Shown here: positions 32,020 to 42,250 of the stretch, in pieces
Position numbering within the stretch: position 1 is the first letter of the stretch
Layout: every line of letters starts with the position of its first letter
NCBI GenBank assembly: GCA_963580285.1
Contig: OY757017.1
Span: forward strand, 110,145,245 to 110,209,244
Source of the DNA: Lucinisca nassula
Lineage: Eukaryota > Mollusca > Bivalvia > Lucinida > Lucinidae
Reading direction: 5' to 3'
DNA: 64,000 nucleotides
The notes under the pieces: generated by a model
The model's database searches: none
The model's input: the letters and a program-made list of their open reading frames with translations, nothing else
What the model was told of the DNA's origin: nothing
Position numbers and translations under genes: made by a program

Positions 32020-32660
32020 AACTCCACAAAATAAAAGTGGAGGCAATGAGCAGGAAACGATACAATTAACACACAGCTCCCATCAGAGACACCAAAGGGA
32101 AAGAAACATAAACATGAAACAACAGACCCTAATGGAAACATCAATAGTGGAAAGCGAAAATAACGGTTACTTTCCCACAAAATGGCCAACAGGCTATCCA
32201 AAATAAAATAATATAAGCGACACAAATACCGAAAGACAAACCATAACGAAAATAAATCGCGACCGAAGAACCGCCTTGGAACGGTCAGTGGAAACGAATT
32301 CCACTTGGGGGTTGGGGGGGGGGGCTTAAATCGATTTTACGTGGCCACCATCCTCGCCCTTACTTCCGTCGCGATTAAGACACATAATTTGTTCAGTCCG
32401 CATGAAGGTCTCCTAACTCATCAGTCCATTATCTCCGTGAACACAAAAATCAAACATCCACAGAGATGACACAACGGTGAGGACTCGACACCAAAAACAA
32501 CAGTTAGACTCCGATGGGCCCGAACAGAGACAGAGCATCAGGTACCAACCAACACAACCTTTATGCTGGAACCGTCATAGAATCTGAGGCTTGACCCACC
32601 GGCGAGGGAAGCAAAGTTGTTAACCGTGATTTGGTTAGCTACCATGCATGCAGTCTACAA
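32020..32660 (-). mobile_element. Family B 3' end, minus copy
   Basis: AGTGGAGGCAATGAGCAGGA through CACCAAAGGGAAAGAAACAT, AGAACCGCCTTGGAACGGTC, TTCAGTCCGCATGAAGGTCT, AGACTCCGATGGGCCCGAAC, to CTGAGGCTTGACCCACCGGC and the first bases of the coding tail (CTACCATGCATGCAGTC). Confidence 0.88.
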
Positions 32661-33348
32661 GTTTGCTTTATTTATATATTGTATACAGCAAAAAAAAACA
32701 TCCAGGCTACCTGAAGTCACTAAATTAAATTCTGTTTTAAATTAAATAAAATCCTATTTAGTAGGTTGTTGCTATTCTTTCTTTGTGGTGTCTGCATAAA
32801 GTGTCCTCTTGTCAGAGACCACCTTTGGGACCTCTTGAACTGGTTACAGATATATTTGTCCAAAGTGTGCCTTTACTTTTGAAAACACACCATTCTTGAA
32901 AAACAATTACCTGTGATCGTCTTGTCATTCGGTAAGGAAATTAGAACAATGGGTCCATCGCAATTGAAACATTCCGCATACATTGTTTTCTGTGCTTTTT
33001 ATTCTTTTGGCAACGACCGCATTACGATAACACACCCGTGCGACATAGTGCATTTTTTCACATTTCCAAAATGGCTACTTTTGGTTTAAACATATTTTAT
33101 TTCAAATTATGTAATAAACATATTTTACACAAATACAAAAACTTACAAAGGGATTCAGAAAGAAGCCAATAGGCTTATATAAATCTGTCTCCCATCTAAC
33201 TTGCATATTACAAATACAACCGGTGAAATGAATAACACAAAGACAATCGTAGAACTATTTAAACCAAATCTCAGCCATATAATAGTGAAGCTGAGAGATC
33301 AAAGAAAGGGTAGAAAAAGAAGAAACTATCACTAACGAACGCTAGTTC

Positions 33349-33351
<3 letters not shown>
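32661..33351. other. No recognisable feature
   Basis: AT-rich intron sequence; no supported element or coding pattern. Confidence 0.45.
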
Positions 33352-33399
<48 letters not shown>

Positions 33400-33401
33400 A
33401 T
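33352..33401. repeat. (AG)n microsatellite
   Basis: AGAGAG run, about 20 repeats with one interruption. Serine/leucine-rich frames over it are artefacts. Confidence 0.95.
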
Positions 33402-33591
33402 TCTCACTGTCTGAAGCGCTTACTGTCAGTGATAAATTTTTGAACAGCAAGGACAATCTCACAGTTTTGATTGCATGTTAACTCAATGTGGCCAAACAAA
33501 AGAGTGTTAGTGGTTGGTTGACAGTGCTCTGTAATGGCTACTTTTCTGATGAAAATCCGTGAAAGTTTTATTAAAAATACTGCAAACATAG

Positions 33592-34105
33592 GTTGTGGGT
33601 GCTCGTAAGAACCGCCTCGCGGTTCTAACGAGTACCCACAACCTATGTCTTGGAGCAAAAATAAGAAAAATAATGTATACCCCCGTAAACCCAAGTTTCT
33701 TCTTTATAAAGTGGGGTATAGGGGGTCTTCATTTCACGGACTTGTTCTCGTGATGGGCCTTTCATGGTCTTTGCGCAGTCACTGCTTGTTATTGATGCGT
33801 CTCTGTGGCTCAATCACCTGCAAACAACTCCGAAATTCAACGTCAAATTTTTGTACGTTTTTAAAATATTTTTCGCCATTTTACATGGTTGATCTTGTGT
33901 TCTTAGGTCAAGAGATGTGAGATTCATCGTGCACAAACCTTTCTTAGTTTCGACTCCTGAGACCATCACGTGCACAAGTCCGTTAAATAAAGACCCTCTT
34001 AAAGCCCACTTTATGTTGAGGAAACTGGGGTTTACGGGGGTAAACATTATTTTCCTTATTTCTGCTCCAAGACATAGGTTGTGGGTACTCGCTAGAAACA
34101 TCCTT
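33592..34105. mobile_element. Foldback made of two opposed MITE P copies
   Basis: The left copy has the palindrome GGTGCTCGTAAGAACCGCC / CGGTTCTAACGAGTACCC at 33597-33645; its flank (TATACCCCCGTAAACCC, ACGGACTTGTTCTCGTGATG) is mirrored by the right copy (CACGTGCACAAGTCCGT, TTTACGGGGGTAAACATT, AGGTTGTGGGTACTCGCTAG). Arms of about 150 bp surround about 200 bp. Confidence 0.75.
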
Positions 34106-34590
34106 TAATATAGGCCTTAATTTCAAAGCTTGTTTTGTTTGTCAATTTGCATACAGTATGTGTTGAGTGCATATTACTGAACCAACTTGAACTTTCAATA
34201 ACATTTGAAAGACTTAACGGAGTAAAGCTAGATTTCATCCTAGAAAATAACCTCCCCGTGAAATCAACACAGTTTTCAACTTGCTCCTTAAAGCCAGGCG
34301 ATATGGTGGGACATCAGTGTCACAATTAAATTCTTGCACACCAGACACGGAAATCCGTGATTTTACCCTGGGATAGAAATTTATGTTCTGACCCTGGTGT
34401 TCCGACCCCAAATCGAATATAATCGCGTGGTTGATAAATGCACTGGTTGATTACAACCTCATGCGCGGCGTCGTCATGCGTGACGTCATTAAACATTTCT
34501 GTTGTGTCATCACAAAATGGCGGATGTCGGTAACCGAAGTGACAGCAGCATTAAAAATTCGCAATAGAAATGGAATGTATGCAAGAAAAA
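34106..34590. other. No recognisable feature
   Basis: Unplaced intron sequence. CAAAATGGCGGATG-type bases at about 34513 are common around animal promoters but nothing else supports one here. Confidence 0.4.
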
Positions 34591-34733
34591 GAATCCTATA
34601 TGGGTGTGAGGGGTGGATAGAAAAATCCGTCCCTCGGGATCACTGTCCGGCATCACTCGGCAAGCCTCGTGATGCCGGACAGTGACCCTCGGGACGGATT
34701 TTTCCATCCACCCCTCACACCCATATAAGATTC
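34591..34733. repeat. 66-bp near-perfect inverted repeat, 12-nt loop
   Basis: The left arm 34591-34656 (from GAATCCTATATGGGTGTGAG to TGTCCGGCATCAC) is mirrored by 34669-34733 with about four differences. It lies about 200 bp from exon 4, inside the exon 4-5 intron. It is transcribed with the gene and would fold as a long duplex; whether it is a MITE or a local palindrome is unknown. Confidence 0.92.
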
Positions 34734-34798
34734 TTATATGATCGCCCCTCGTAGAACATAATTTCAGCGCTTAATATGTTATCCTCAGAAAATAAAAG

Positions 34799-34814
34799 GA
34801 ATAATAATAATAAG

Positions 34815-34856
<42 letters not shown>

Positions 34857-34857
34857 T
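34799..34857. repeat. (AAT)n microsatellite
   Basis: AATAAT run of about 18 repeats with one early interruption, between the long hairpin and exon 4. Confidence 0.95.
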
Positions 34858-34934
34858 CAGTCCAGACAATATATGTCGTTTGCTTCATTGTGATTCGTGG
34901 CTTAAGAGCCAATTATTCTTGCTATTTCCCCTAC

Positions 34935-35094
34935 CTTTCTGTCGGGGTTGTAATGTCTCATCTAACACAGCCATTGCGACTACCTCACCTACATCAGCAA
35001 AACTGTCAGAGTAAATACTTTGGTCTGGGTTTCTTGCGTCTGCAGTATATATCGTGCTCGCTCCAAGAACATCCTCTGTCCACACCAGATAGTC
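34935..35094 (-). CDS. LRP-like gene, exon 4 (last blade of first propeller)
   Basis: The exon has 160 nt between acceptor ...AATATCTGGCAG and donor GTAGGGG: 53 codons plus one base. The peptide begins DYLVWTEDVLGASTIYTADA, a blade with VWTED for the YWTD core, and ends MAVLDETLQPRQK, which resembles the conserved V-x-x-x-x-Q-P stretch that closes an LRP propeller just before its EGF module. The next exon supplies that EGF module, so exon order and domain order agree. An apparent ATG 15 nt upstream lies in the intron. A 66-bp near-perfect inverted repeat (34591-34733) and an AAT microsatellite lie in the adjoining downstream intron. Confidence 0.9.
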
Positions 35095-35379
35095 CTGCCA
35101 GATATTTAAATCCATGTTAGCTTAACGAGCAAGTTAGTGGTCGAATTGAAGTGTTCTGACAATATCTTATACTCTGATACGTTTGCTGCAAAAATATGTG
35201 TAGCTTTTGCATTTGCAAAAGTTACTCTGACAAAGTTTTGCAGCAACAATAAATATTATTATCTTTATGATAATAGATGATCAAAGTTGTAACGATAAGT
35301 TAAATAACGACCTTTTACTTGAACAGCTGGTCCCGGATTGTTCGGAAAACATCATGAACATAGGCCCTCGTGATGAACA

Positions 35380-35765
35380 TCTTGTAGGCCCCTTTTATAT
35401 TAGGAATCGCGGGATTTACAAAGGCATACATTTTTGGTTTATACCCTACATCGCGATAATGGTGGGATTTTATGATATACATTCGAGTGTCTGTCCGTCC
35501 ATACATACGTACGTCCGTCGCACCATTTCCGATCGACAACTTGAGTGATTTTTCACAATTATTTTCTTAAAAGTTTGCATACACATTTATACTGGGGATG
35601 TGTGGTTTGTAATTGATAGCTGGCATAATCCGTTGACATTTGACAGAGTTATGGCCGTTAACATTTTCCATTAAACGGTTTTGGACTCTTTTTTCCTTTA
35701 TTTAAAAAACTATATGGATGAAACTTCACAGATATATAGACCACTAAAGGAAGCATATTTGGGAT
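35380..35765. repeat. Head segment of a dispersed array element
   Basis: GTGTCTGTCCGTCCATACAT and GTACGTCCGTCGCACCATTT, then TTGACAGAGTTATGGCCGTT, resemble the GTCCGTC-containing heads at 17.6 and 48.9 kb in layout, though not in sequence throughout. No tandem units follow; the Ty3 relic starts at about 35770. Confidence 0.5.
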
Positions 35766-35769
35766 TAAG

Positions 35770-37330
35770 ATGAGCAGGAAGTACCTCAGGTCCCAGTCTG
35801 TTATAATGTCAAAAATGACATACTAATGAGAAACTGGCGTCCACCAAACGTCTCCGCAGAAGACGAGTGGACTGTCAACTACCAGATAGTGGGTGAAATA
35901 TTAAAGTTGGCACATGAAACGCCCATGTCAGGACATTTAGGTGTAAATAAAACCTATCACAAGATTCTTAATCATTTTTACTGGTCTGGGTTAAAATCAG
36001 ATGTTTCTCAGCATTGTAGGTCCTGTCATATATGCCAAGTGGTAGGATAACCCAATCAGACTATACCTTAGGCTCATTTGCAGCCTATATCTGCTTTTGA
36101 TGAACTTTTCAGTCGCATAAATATCGAATGTGTGGGTCCCTTGCCCAGAACTAAGTCTGGCTGTGAATATCATTTGACTATTATGTGTGTTTCGACACGT
36201 TTTCCTGAAGCCATTCCACTAAGAACTATCAAAACAACTAAAACAATCGTCAAGGCCTTAGTGAAGTTTTTTACCTTTGCTGGTCTTCCCAAATCTATTC
36301 GGTCCGACCAAGGTTCATATTTCATGTCTGGAAATTATTAACAAGTAACGCATGAACTAAGCATTGTACAGTATAAGTCATCGGCCTAGCATCCTTAAAG
36401 TCAAGGCGCCCTTGAAGGATTCCATCAGATATTAAAAAACATGATAAGATCATATTGCTTTGACACAGCGAAGGATTGGGATGAAGGTATCCATCTGCTT
36501 TTATTTGCTGTTAGAGAATATGTGCAAGAATCTCTTGGCTTCGGGCATTTGAATTAGCATTTGGCCATACTGTTCGTGGTCCTTTGAAACTTCTGAAAGA
36601 GAAATTTCTCTCTAATGATGCCACTTCCTTGAATTTACTTCAGTATGTGTCGGATTTAAAAACTAGACTTTAAAAAGCTTGTGATGCTGCTCGGACCAAT
36701 CTTCAGTCATCCCAAAGAAAGTTATATGACATAGGGACAAAAGAGCAGAAGTTTAAACCAGGTGATAAGTTACTAGCTCTTTTGCCTATTCCTGGAAAAT
36801 CTTTGCAAGCCAGGTATTATGGTCCATACACTGTTGACAAGAAGCTCAGTGACGTAAATTACATAATAAACACTCCTGGGAGACGCAAGCTAAAGCAACT
36901 GTGTCATATTAACATGCTCAAGGAATACATTGATAGGGACAAAGCATCTTTAACATCAGTCAATCTAGTTAGCCCTGTTCCACTTAATTCATGTGATAAT
37001 GACTGTGAGGATATTAATTCAGTGAAATCTGATCCCACATCGTCAAAACTTCAGAAATCTGACATTCTGAAGAATCTCGACCAGAAACTGTCACATCTAG
37101 AGCCAAACCAGTGGAATGATATAAAACAGCTATTTTTTTAATATGAATACTTATTTCCTGACATTCCAACACGGACAGAGAAAATATTTCACGATGTGGA
37201 CATAAATGGTCCTTAACCTGTAAAAATACATCCATACCGGATGAATCCTATGAAAAAGAATATCTTAAAGAAGCAGTTCAGTATCTATTAGACAATGACA
37301 TTATTGAACCAAGCCAATGCTTTCATAAGG
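35770..37330 (+). pseudogene. Ty3/gypsy-type pol relic, integrase followed by RT start
   Basis: In order: an integrase zinc-binding region (SGHLGVNKTYHKIL ... CRSCHIC, about 35920-36040); the integrase core (VGPLPRTKSG, FPEAIPLR, IRSDQGSYF at 36105-36330, SQGALEGFHQ near 36400); a C-terminal region (YYGPYTV, KQLCHINMLKEYID); then a linker and the start of a reverse transcriptase (HPYRMNPMK, shift, YLLDNDIIEPSQC) to 37330. The first catalytic Asp is Glu (IECVGPLP); the second Asp and the Glu remain. Stops occur near 36047, 36340, 36671, 37139 and 37215, with frameshifts. No LTRs or gag were seen. Integrase before RT is unlike usual Ty3/gypsy order and like Gmr1-type elements. Confidence 0.88.
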
Positions 37331-37344
37331 TTATCATCAAGGAA

Positions 37345-37465
37345 AGTAGAAGTAAAACAAAGATCAGGAATTGATACAATTAACTTACTCCATCCATAAA
37401 AGACACCAAAGGGAAAGAAATACAAACATTAAGCGACCAGACCATAATGGAAACCTAAACAAAGG
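37345..37465 (-). mobile_element. Family B 3' end, fragment
   Basis: GAAGTAAAACAAAGATCAGG, ACACCAAAGGGAAAGAAATA, AGCGACCAGACCATAATGGA. It belongs with the subfamily at 52.33-53.33 kb. It is joined directly to the broken Ty3 relic. Confidence 0.8.
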
Positions 37466-38173
37466 AAGTATCTGACTTTCCTCTTCTAATATGATCTATG
37501 AAAGGTCATCCTTTGGTAGGAAGGACTACACTACAGAACTAATATTATGTGCACACGTTTTTTTTTTCTGGACCGGACATAAAACAGATTTAAGGATATT
37601 TAAGTCCTTATACGTAAAGACAGTGTATTGTCATATGCATAATTTAATAAAACAATAACAAAGACTAAGAATAGACTCCGTGGAACACCTTTAGTGAGAA
37701 GATCTAGTATTGAGCCGAATCTAATCTGCTGAGACCTGTCACTGAGGTATCTGTTCAAGAGCTTCCCCACACAAAGCTCTTAATTTACACCGTCTGACGT
37801 CAAAGAAACGGTGATTATTCATGTCACGATTTTCTTATCTTATTGCAGAATAAATCACAATTCAATTACATGGGTGTGCTGAGTTAGAATTGTGGCTTAA
37901 CGACATATCAGCCCTTGTGGATCATGTTTTGAAAAATGAGATAGAAGAGATTGTTCATGAGATGAAAGTGAGAGACAGGGGAGAAAGAGAAAAATGAACG
38001 GAAGTGTAGAAACAGAAGAATAACAACACTATACCTCCCCACCCCACGTCCTCATTCCTACTTTTTAAAGGACAACAGGCATTGTCTAACTGAAAGCCAT
38101 TACAGTGTACCAGGTGGACGCCACAGTGATGCAAGAAAAACGACACCTATGCGTCACCCAACCACCCGAGTAC
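37466..38173. other. Intron sequence upstream of exon 4, nothing recognised
   Basis: No repeat family recognised. CTTTGGTAGGAAGGACTACACTACAGAACT at 37512 resembles 56820-56850 (CTTTGGAAGCAAGGAATACACC), a family C-type piece, over about 25 bp. Confidence 0.45.
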
Positions 38174-38282
38174 CTGATAAAGAAGAAACAAATTCGGAGA
38201 AACCGATTCAACTGCGAGAATATCCACACCTGTCCCATTGATATACACTCTTTTAATGTAGCCATTGTCCACCCAGTATAGC
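38174..38282 (-). CDS. LRP-like gene, exon 3 (YWTD blade)
   Basis: The exon has 109 nt between acceptor ...ATATCTTTCAG and donor GTACTCGG: one joining base plus 36 codons, ending in phase 0. The peptide starts LYWVDNGYIKRVYINGTG, a textbook blade (YWVD...I.R..ING), and ends NLFLLYQ, the beginning of the next strand set. The longer open frame that overlaps this exon is in another frame and starts in the intron; it is a shadow. Exon 4 continues in phase 0. Confidence 0.9.
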
Positions 38283-38976
38283 CTGAAAGATATGTAGAAA
38301 CTTCCATAGAGCATGTTGGAAAAGTAGTGACTGTTTCTTAAGAAGTAAAAAGACTTTTATCTTTAATCAACAATTTATGTTGGTTACATAGGCCGTCGGA
38401 CGAAAACAATATTTTGTCTTTAACATTCCTTTTCTTACAAAATCCATTTATATGCAAACGTTTCAAAATGTTTCAGTATTTGCCACAACGAATACATTTG
38501 TTTTTATACATTTAATCGAATATCATGAACGAATAAGCTGATTGAAAGAGGGTTGGCGTCAAAATGTATTTTTCTCTTGCGCTCCCGCATGCAAGTATAA
38601 AGTATAATTATATTTCTTAGATTTTCTCACAACATTTCTAAAATTTATCCAGAGGGCTTAATTTGTTAAGTTAAAAGAACCAAGGTTGCCTCATTTCTTA
38701 AATCATTTTTTTTCATGCTGAACTAAAATTTAATCGTTTCATGAAAATAAAACATAACAGCAAACAGGCGGTTATCATAACCATAACTGTAAAAGACATA
38801 TATTTGCCTTGTTATTAAATAATATAAGCAAACAATTGTTGGAACTCTAATATTTATGAGCAGGACACATTTTCGCGCTCACACACACGCACGCAGGCTC
38901 AGACGAACGCACGCACACGGCCTAGTTTGGTTTTTATTCTGCCCAAATGTAAAGCGTACCGTATAAATCACATTAC
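38283..38976. other. 694-nt intron between exons 2 and 3
   Basis: AT-rich; a CA/CG-rich stretch (ACACACACGCACGCAGG) at about 38880-38920. No other feature. The only intron under 3 kb. Confidence 0.6.
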
Positions 38977-39117
38977 CTGTTTGTATGGGAGTCAAATTCA
39001 AGTGACTGAGGATTAGTTGTCTGGGGTCTAGAGACCAAAGTCTTTGTTTCGGCACCATGCAGATTGGATATTTCTATCTTGTTGTTATAGGACGTTCCTG
39101 AGATCCACACCATTTTC
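38977..39117 (-). CDS. LRP-like gene, exon 2 (YWTD blade)
   Basis: The exon has 141 nt between acceptor ...TAATTTCCAG and donor GTAATGTG. One base completes the Thr codon started by exon 1, then 46 codons follow and two bases remain. The peptide has KMVWISGTSYNNKIEISNLH, a blade in which WISG stands for the YWTD core, then a loop ending SLEFDSHTN, which matches the P-x-x-(I/L)-x-(V/F)-D stretch leading into the next YW core. Its last two bases plus the first base of exon 3 make an Arg codon directly before LYWVD, an exact blade-to-blade join. The 694-nt intron to exon 3 is the only short one in the gene. Confidence 0.9.
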
Positions 39118-40129
39118 CTGGAAATTAAGTCATTTATTCGCAGCCCGATAATAAGTTAGTAGGATGAATAGCTATGTACTCGTAATGTCCCCTTAATATT
39201 ACAAGGAACTGTGGGTTTAAAGTATGTACATTTTTGTTATTCTTGCTAAAAATCATAGTTCATTGGCTGCATACATGAAAACTTCAATCTACTTTAAACT
39301 ACTAACAGAACGAGTTAGCCTTAAAACCTACAAAACTGTGCAAACGTGCTGCGGTTGATTGGTTTTAAATGATAACGATAATAATGATATTGTTTTTCCT
39401 TTAATTTCCGATGTGATTTACAGTTTTCCAGTCTTGAGAAATAAAGACGATTTTGCTAAAGGCTATTCCAAGAAAATCTATATTGAGGGTGTTGACCGCA
39501 AACATTTTTTATTATTATTCTGTTGGTGTTGGTGGTCATGCAGAGGTAAGTTTTATGGTCTTTGGTGTGACATTAAATTTAATTTCCTTAGTAGTTGGGT
39601 CAAACTTGTCCCAAAAGTCATTATTTACACATCTGACAATTTTGCGAGGTGGCAGATCATAAAATGCTGCGGTCGCCGGTTATTTTTCTGGCAGAAGGGA
39701 AATTTCGGTAAATAGCTCACACCGTAAGCTCAGAAAATCATTGTACCAATGTACAACATATCCGTTTCCGTACATATCCGTTACCATACACCGCCATGGA
39801 AATGGTTTCCGTCGTCGGAATCAGTTTATGGCTAAAAAGCCATAAAATGTAAGTCTTGTCATATCCTTTGAAGGTACTGAACTAAAAGTAATTGGCCACT
39901 CAACCAATCCCCTTACAACCACTCAAGTCAAGTACCCAGTTACGAATCAGTCACGCGTAATTGAGTATTGTAGCCAATACGATTCATTGCTGCTCTGAAC
40001 CTTTTGTACCAGTCCATTGACAAATTATCCTTCTACGAAATTCACATAATTATTTTTTTTCTAGTCCCTTTCGGCTTCAGAATATGAAACCAGGGTCAGA
40101 ACCCAGGAAAGGATCATGGTGCCCAATAT
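39118..40129. other. No recognisable feature
   Basis: Two overlapping plus-strand frames at 39.36-39.7 kb have no recognised domain and no splice or context support; treated as chance. Confidence 0.45.
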
Positions 40130-40520
40130 ATCAAAGTGCGTTAGACTATTTGGAAATGATCACAATATGTCAGTTGGTTATCAGTGGCATTCAGTAAACA
40201 CAGTATATCAATTAGTGATTTTGTCTCCTCCAGAATGGGTTGGAAGACGGTGTTTTGTCCCCGGTCTGTCGATCCGTCTTTCTGTCTTTGGGCCACATTG
40301 TGTCTGCTCCGGAATTTTGAAACTTAAGACTATTTGGAAACGTTCAAAATATATCTGTGTCTTTTCAGTAGCATTCAGTAAACACTAACTATCAATTAGT
40401 GATTGCGTCTCCTCCCAATGGATCTAAAGACATTGTTTTGTCCCCGTTCTATCGATCCGTCTATCTGTCATTGCGCCACGCTGTGTCCGCCTCGCAAATT
40501 TGAAACCATCTGAGATAGTC
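40130..40520. repeat. ~185-bp tandem pair
   Basis: ACTATTTGGAAA anchors at 40145 and 40328; both followed by GCATTCAGTAAACAC, TATCAATTAGTGATT, GT(C)TCCTCC, TTTTGTCCCCG and TCGATCCGTCT. The second unit ends GAAACTTTACAGAAATG. Confidence 0.85.
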
Positions 40521-40654
40521 TCCTGAAACTTTACAGAAATGAATCAAACCGCCAAAGGCACTGAAATGGCTGATTTTATGAGAAAATCTTACAGAAAGCC
40601 TTTCTAAAACGATCTCAAAATTTAGAAAAGCAGTCCTACAAATTCAAAATACAT

Positions 40655-40715
40655 GTAGAAGTGAAGGCAATGATCAGGAATCGATACAATTAACCCACAG
40701 CTCCCATCAGAGACA
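40655..40715 (-). mobile_element. Family B 3' end, short fragment
   Basis: GAAGTGAAGGCAATGATCAG, GATACAATTAACCCACAGCT, CCCATCAGAGACA only. Confidence 0.8.
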
Positions 40716-41144
40716 TGTTTGCAGATACCTATACACCGGTGGTATTATGAAGTGCCATTCCATGTTTCAAATTTTCAATAGAAACTGTTTAGGTTTTTAA
40801 AATCAAAACATGAATAATCTGACCAAAATTGGAAGTTGACAAAAGAAATACGCAACGTAAGAAATATGCCTAACAGTGAAATTTTGCAGATTGGTGCATT
40901 CATTAATATATTGGATGAAAACCGCAGTTAGAGTAATTTTCAGTCTCTGTGCAGCTTACTGAACAGCGAAACATTGCGAAAAAACCCATTTCATTTTAAT
41001 ATATTTTGAAAAATGCGCATCATTCACGTTAATTATGAATAGATTTATTTTTAGTAATTTTCAGCAAACTCTGGCAAATGTTTCATAGTCATCAACACAA
41101 CGGAAGTAGTGAAATTCAAGTTTTAACAATGATATTGTCGTAAT

Positions 41145-41405
41145 CCCTAAAAAACCGTTTGTCTGGTCGATTGTGGATACATCTGCCCAACTCGCCCCAT
41201 AGGGAGATCGGGAGAGAAAGGCTGACTAGTCCAGTACATGAATTCCATTGGCACGAAGAAAGTTTTGAGTAAAAACAGCGCTATGAGTCTGCGTGTAATC
41301 CTGCTGGAAAAGATACCCCGGATTCTTAGCGTTAAAAATGGAACCACGTGAGGTCGAAGCATTTGATTTATGTAACGTCGCACTGTTAAGTCCACGTCCC
41401 AGCCA
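41145..41405 (-). pseudogene. Tc1-like transposase, C-terminal part of a split copy
   Basis: Minus-strand pieces LTVRRYINQMLRPHVVPFL, then after a shift GYLFQQDYTQTHSAVFTQNF and NGIHVLDWSA match the Tc1 region around the second catalytic Asp (QQD). The matching N-terminal part lies on the same strand at 43927-44110. The 2.5 kb between them is a composite insertion of family C repeats and a second Tc1. Confidence 0.8.
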
Positions 41406-42250
41406 TGATCTTGAAAGTTCTTAATAGCATTAAATGTTCCTTTCCTTTGAGGTCACTGATCCCATTCTGGTTACTTTGACAATCGAATGTCGCTTAAGCC
41501 GATGCTAGGAGGCGAATGCAATCTTGCAAACTATATTGCTGTGTATGAAGAGAATCAATAAATCTGAGCCTCCGATATTCGCCTTTTAAGTTTTCTTTGT
41601 TTCCAAAGGCAACCTTTAAGTTTTTTATTTAACCTTACTGCAAATGGTATTAAATACCGTGTGGCGGCCGTAAAAAGACTCTCCGTGCTTCATCATAGGC
41701 AGATTATGAGAATCAACACAACCGAGGCTCCGATTTTCTTTCGTTCTTTTATGTTTTCTTTGTTTCCGAAGGCAGCCTTTTAGCTGTTTATTTTACCTCA
41801 CTACAGCTGGTGTTAAGTGTCATGTGGCGGCCTTTAAAATTCTCCCCGTGCTTCATGATAGTGCAGATTATATTTTTATTTCCTTCGGGATCATTGAGCC
41901 CACTCCGCTTAAGCCGGTGCTAGGAAGCGTATGCTACCTTGCAAACAACACTGCTCAAAACAATTGGAGGAGCAAACTTTTAAGCCTGTATTACATGACC
42001 GCTTGGCAATTTTCAGACTCAATGAAAGGCACTTTTTTGAAGTGAGATCTCTTAACAAATATTCATGCAAACGTCAAGAAGCGCGGTTCACGTGCAAAGC
42101 AAGAATGTGAGCTACAGCAAGGATAGTCCTTTAAAACGGCCGAAATTCGGTATGGGGCGATCTGTTCAAAATTTTACTTTGGGTCAGAAACCTGCCAATC
42201 CTTCGATATGCGTTATTTTGTGAGTCATAGTGACTTCATAAGGGGTGCTT

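Noticed and set aside
33271..33462. Ser/Leu-rich small membrane protein
   Set aside because: It spans the AG microsatellite and has no context support.
34510..34530. Promoter near AAAATGGCGG (YY1-like) motif
   Set aside because: A single short motif with no CpG island, no downstream gene on plus and no other core elements.
34715..35120. Poly-Leu and poly-Asn frames
   Set aside because: They come from the AAT microsatellite; the real coding here is exon 4 on minus.
39359..39715. 118-codon plus-strand frame
   Set aside because: No recognised domain, antisense to the gene, AT-biased composition, no splice or start context.
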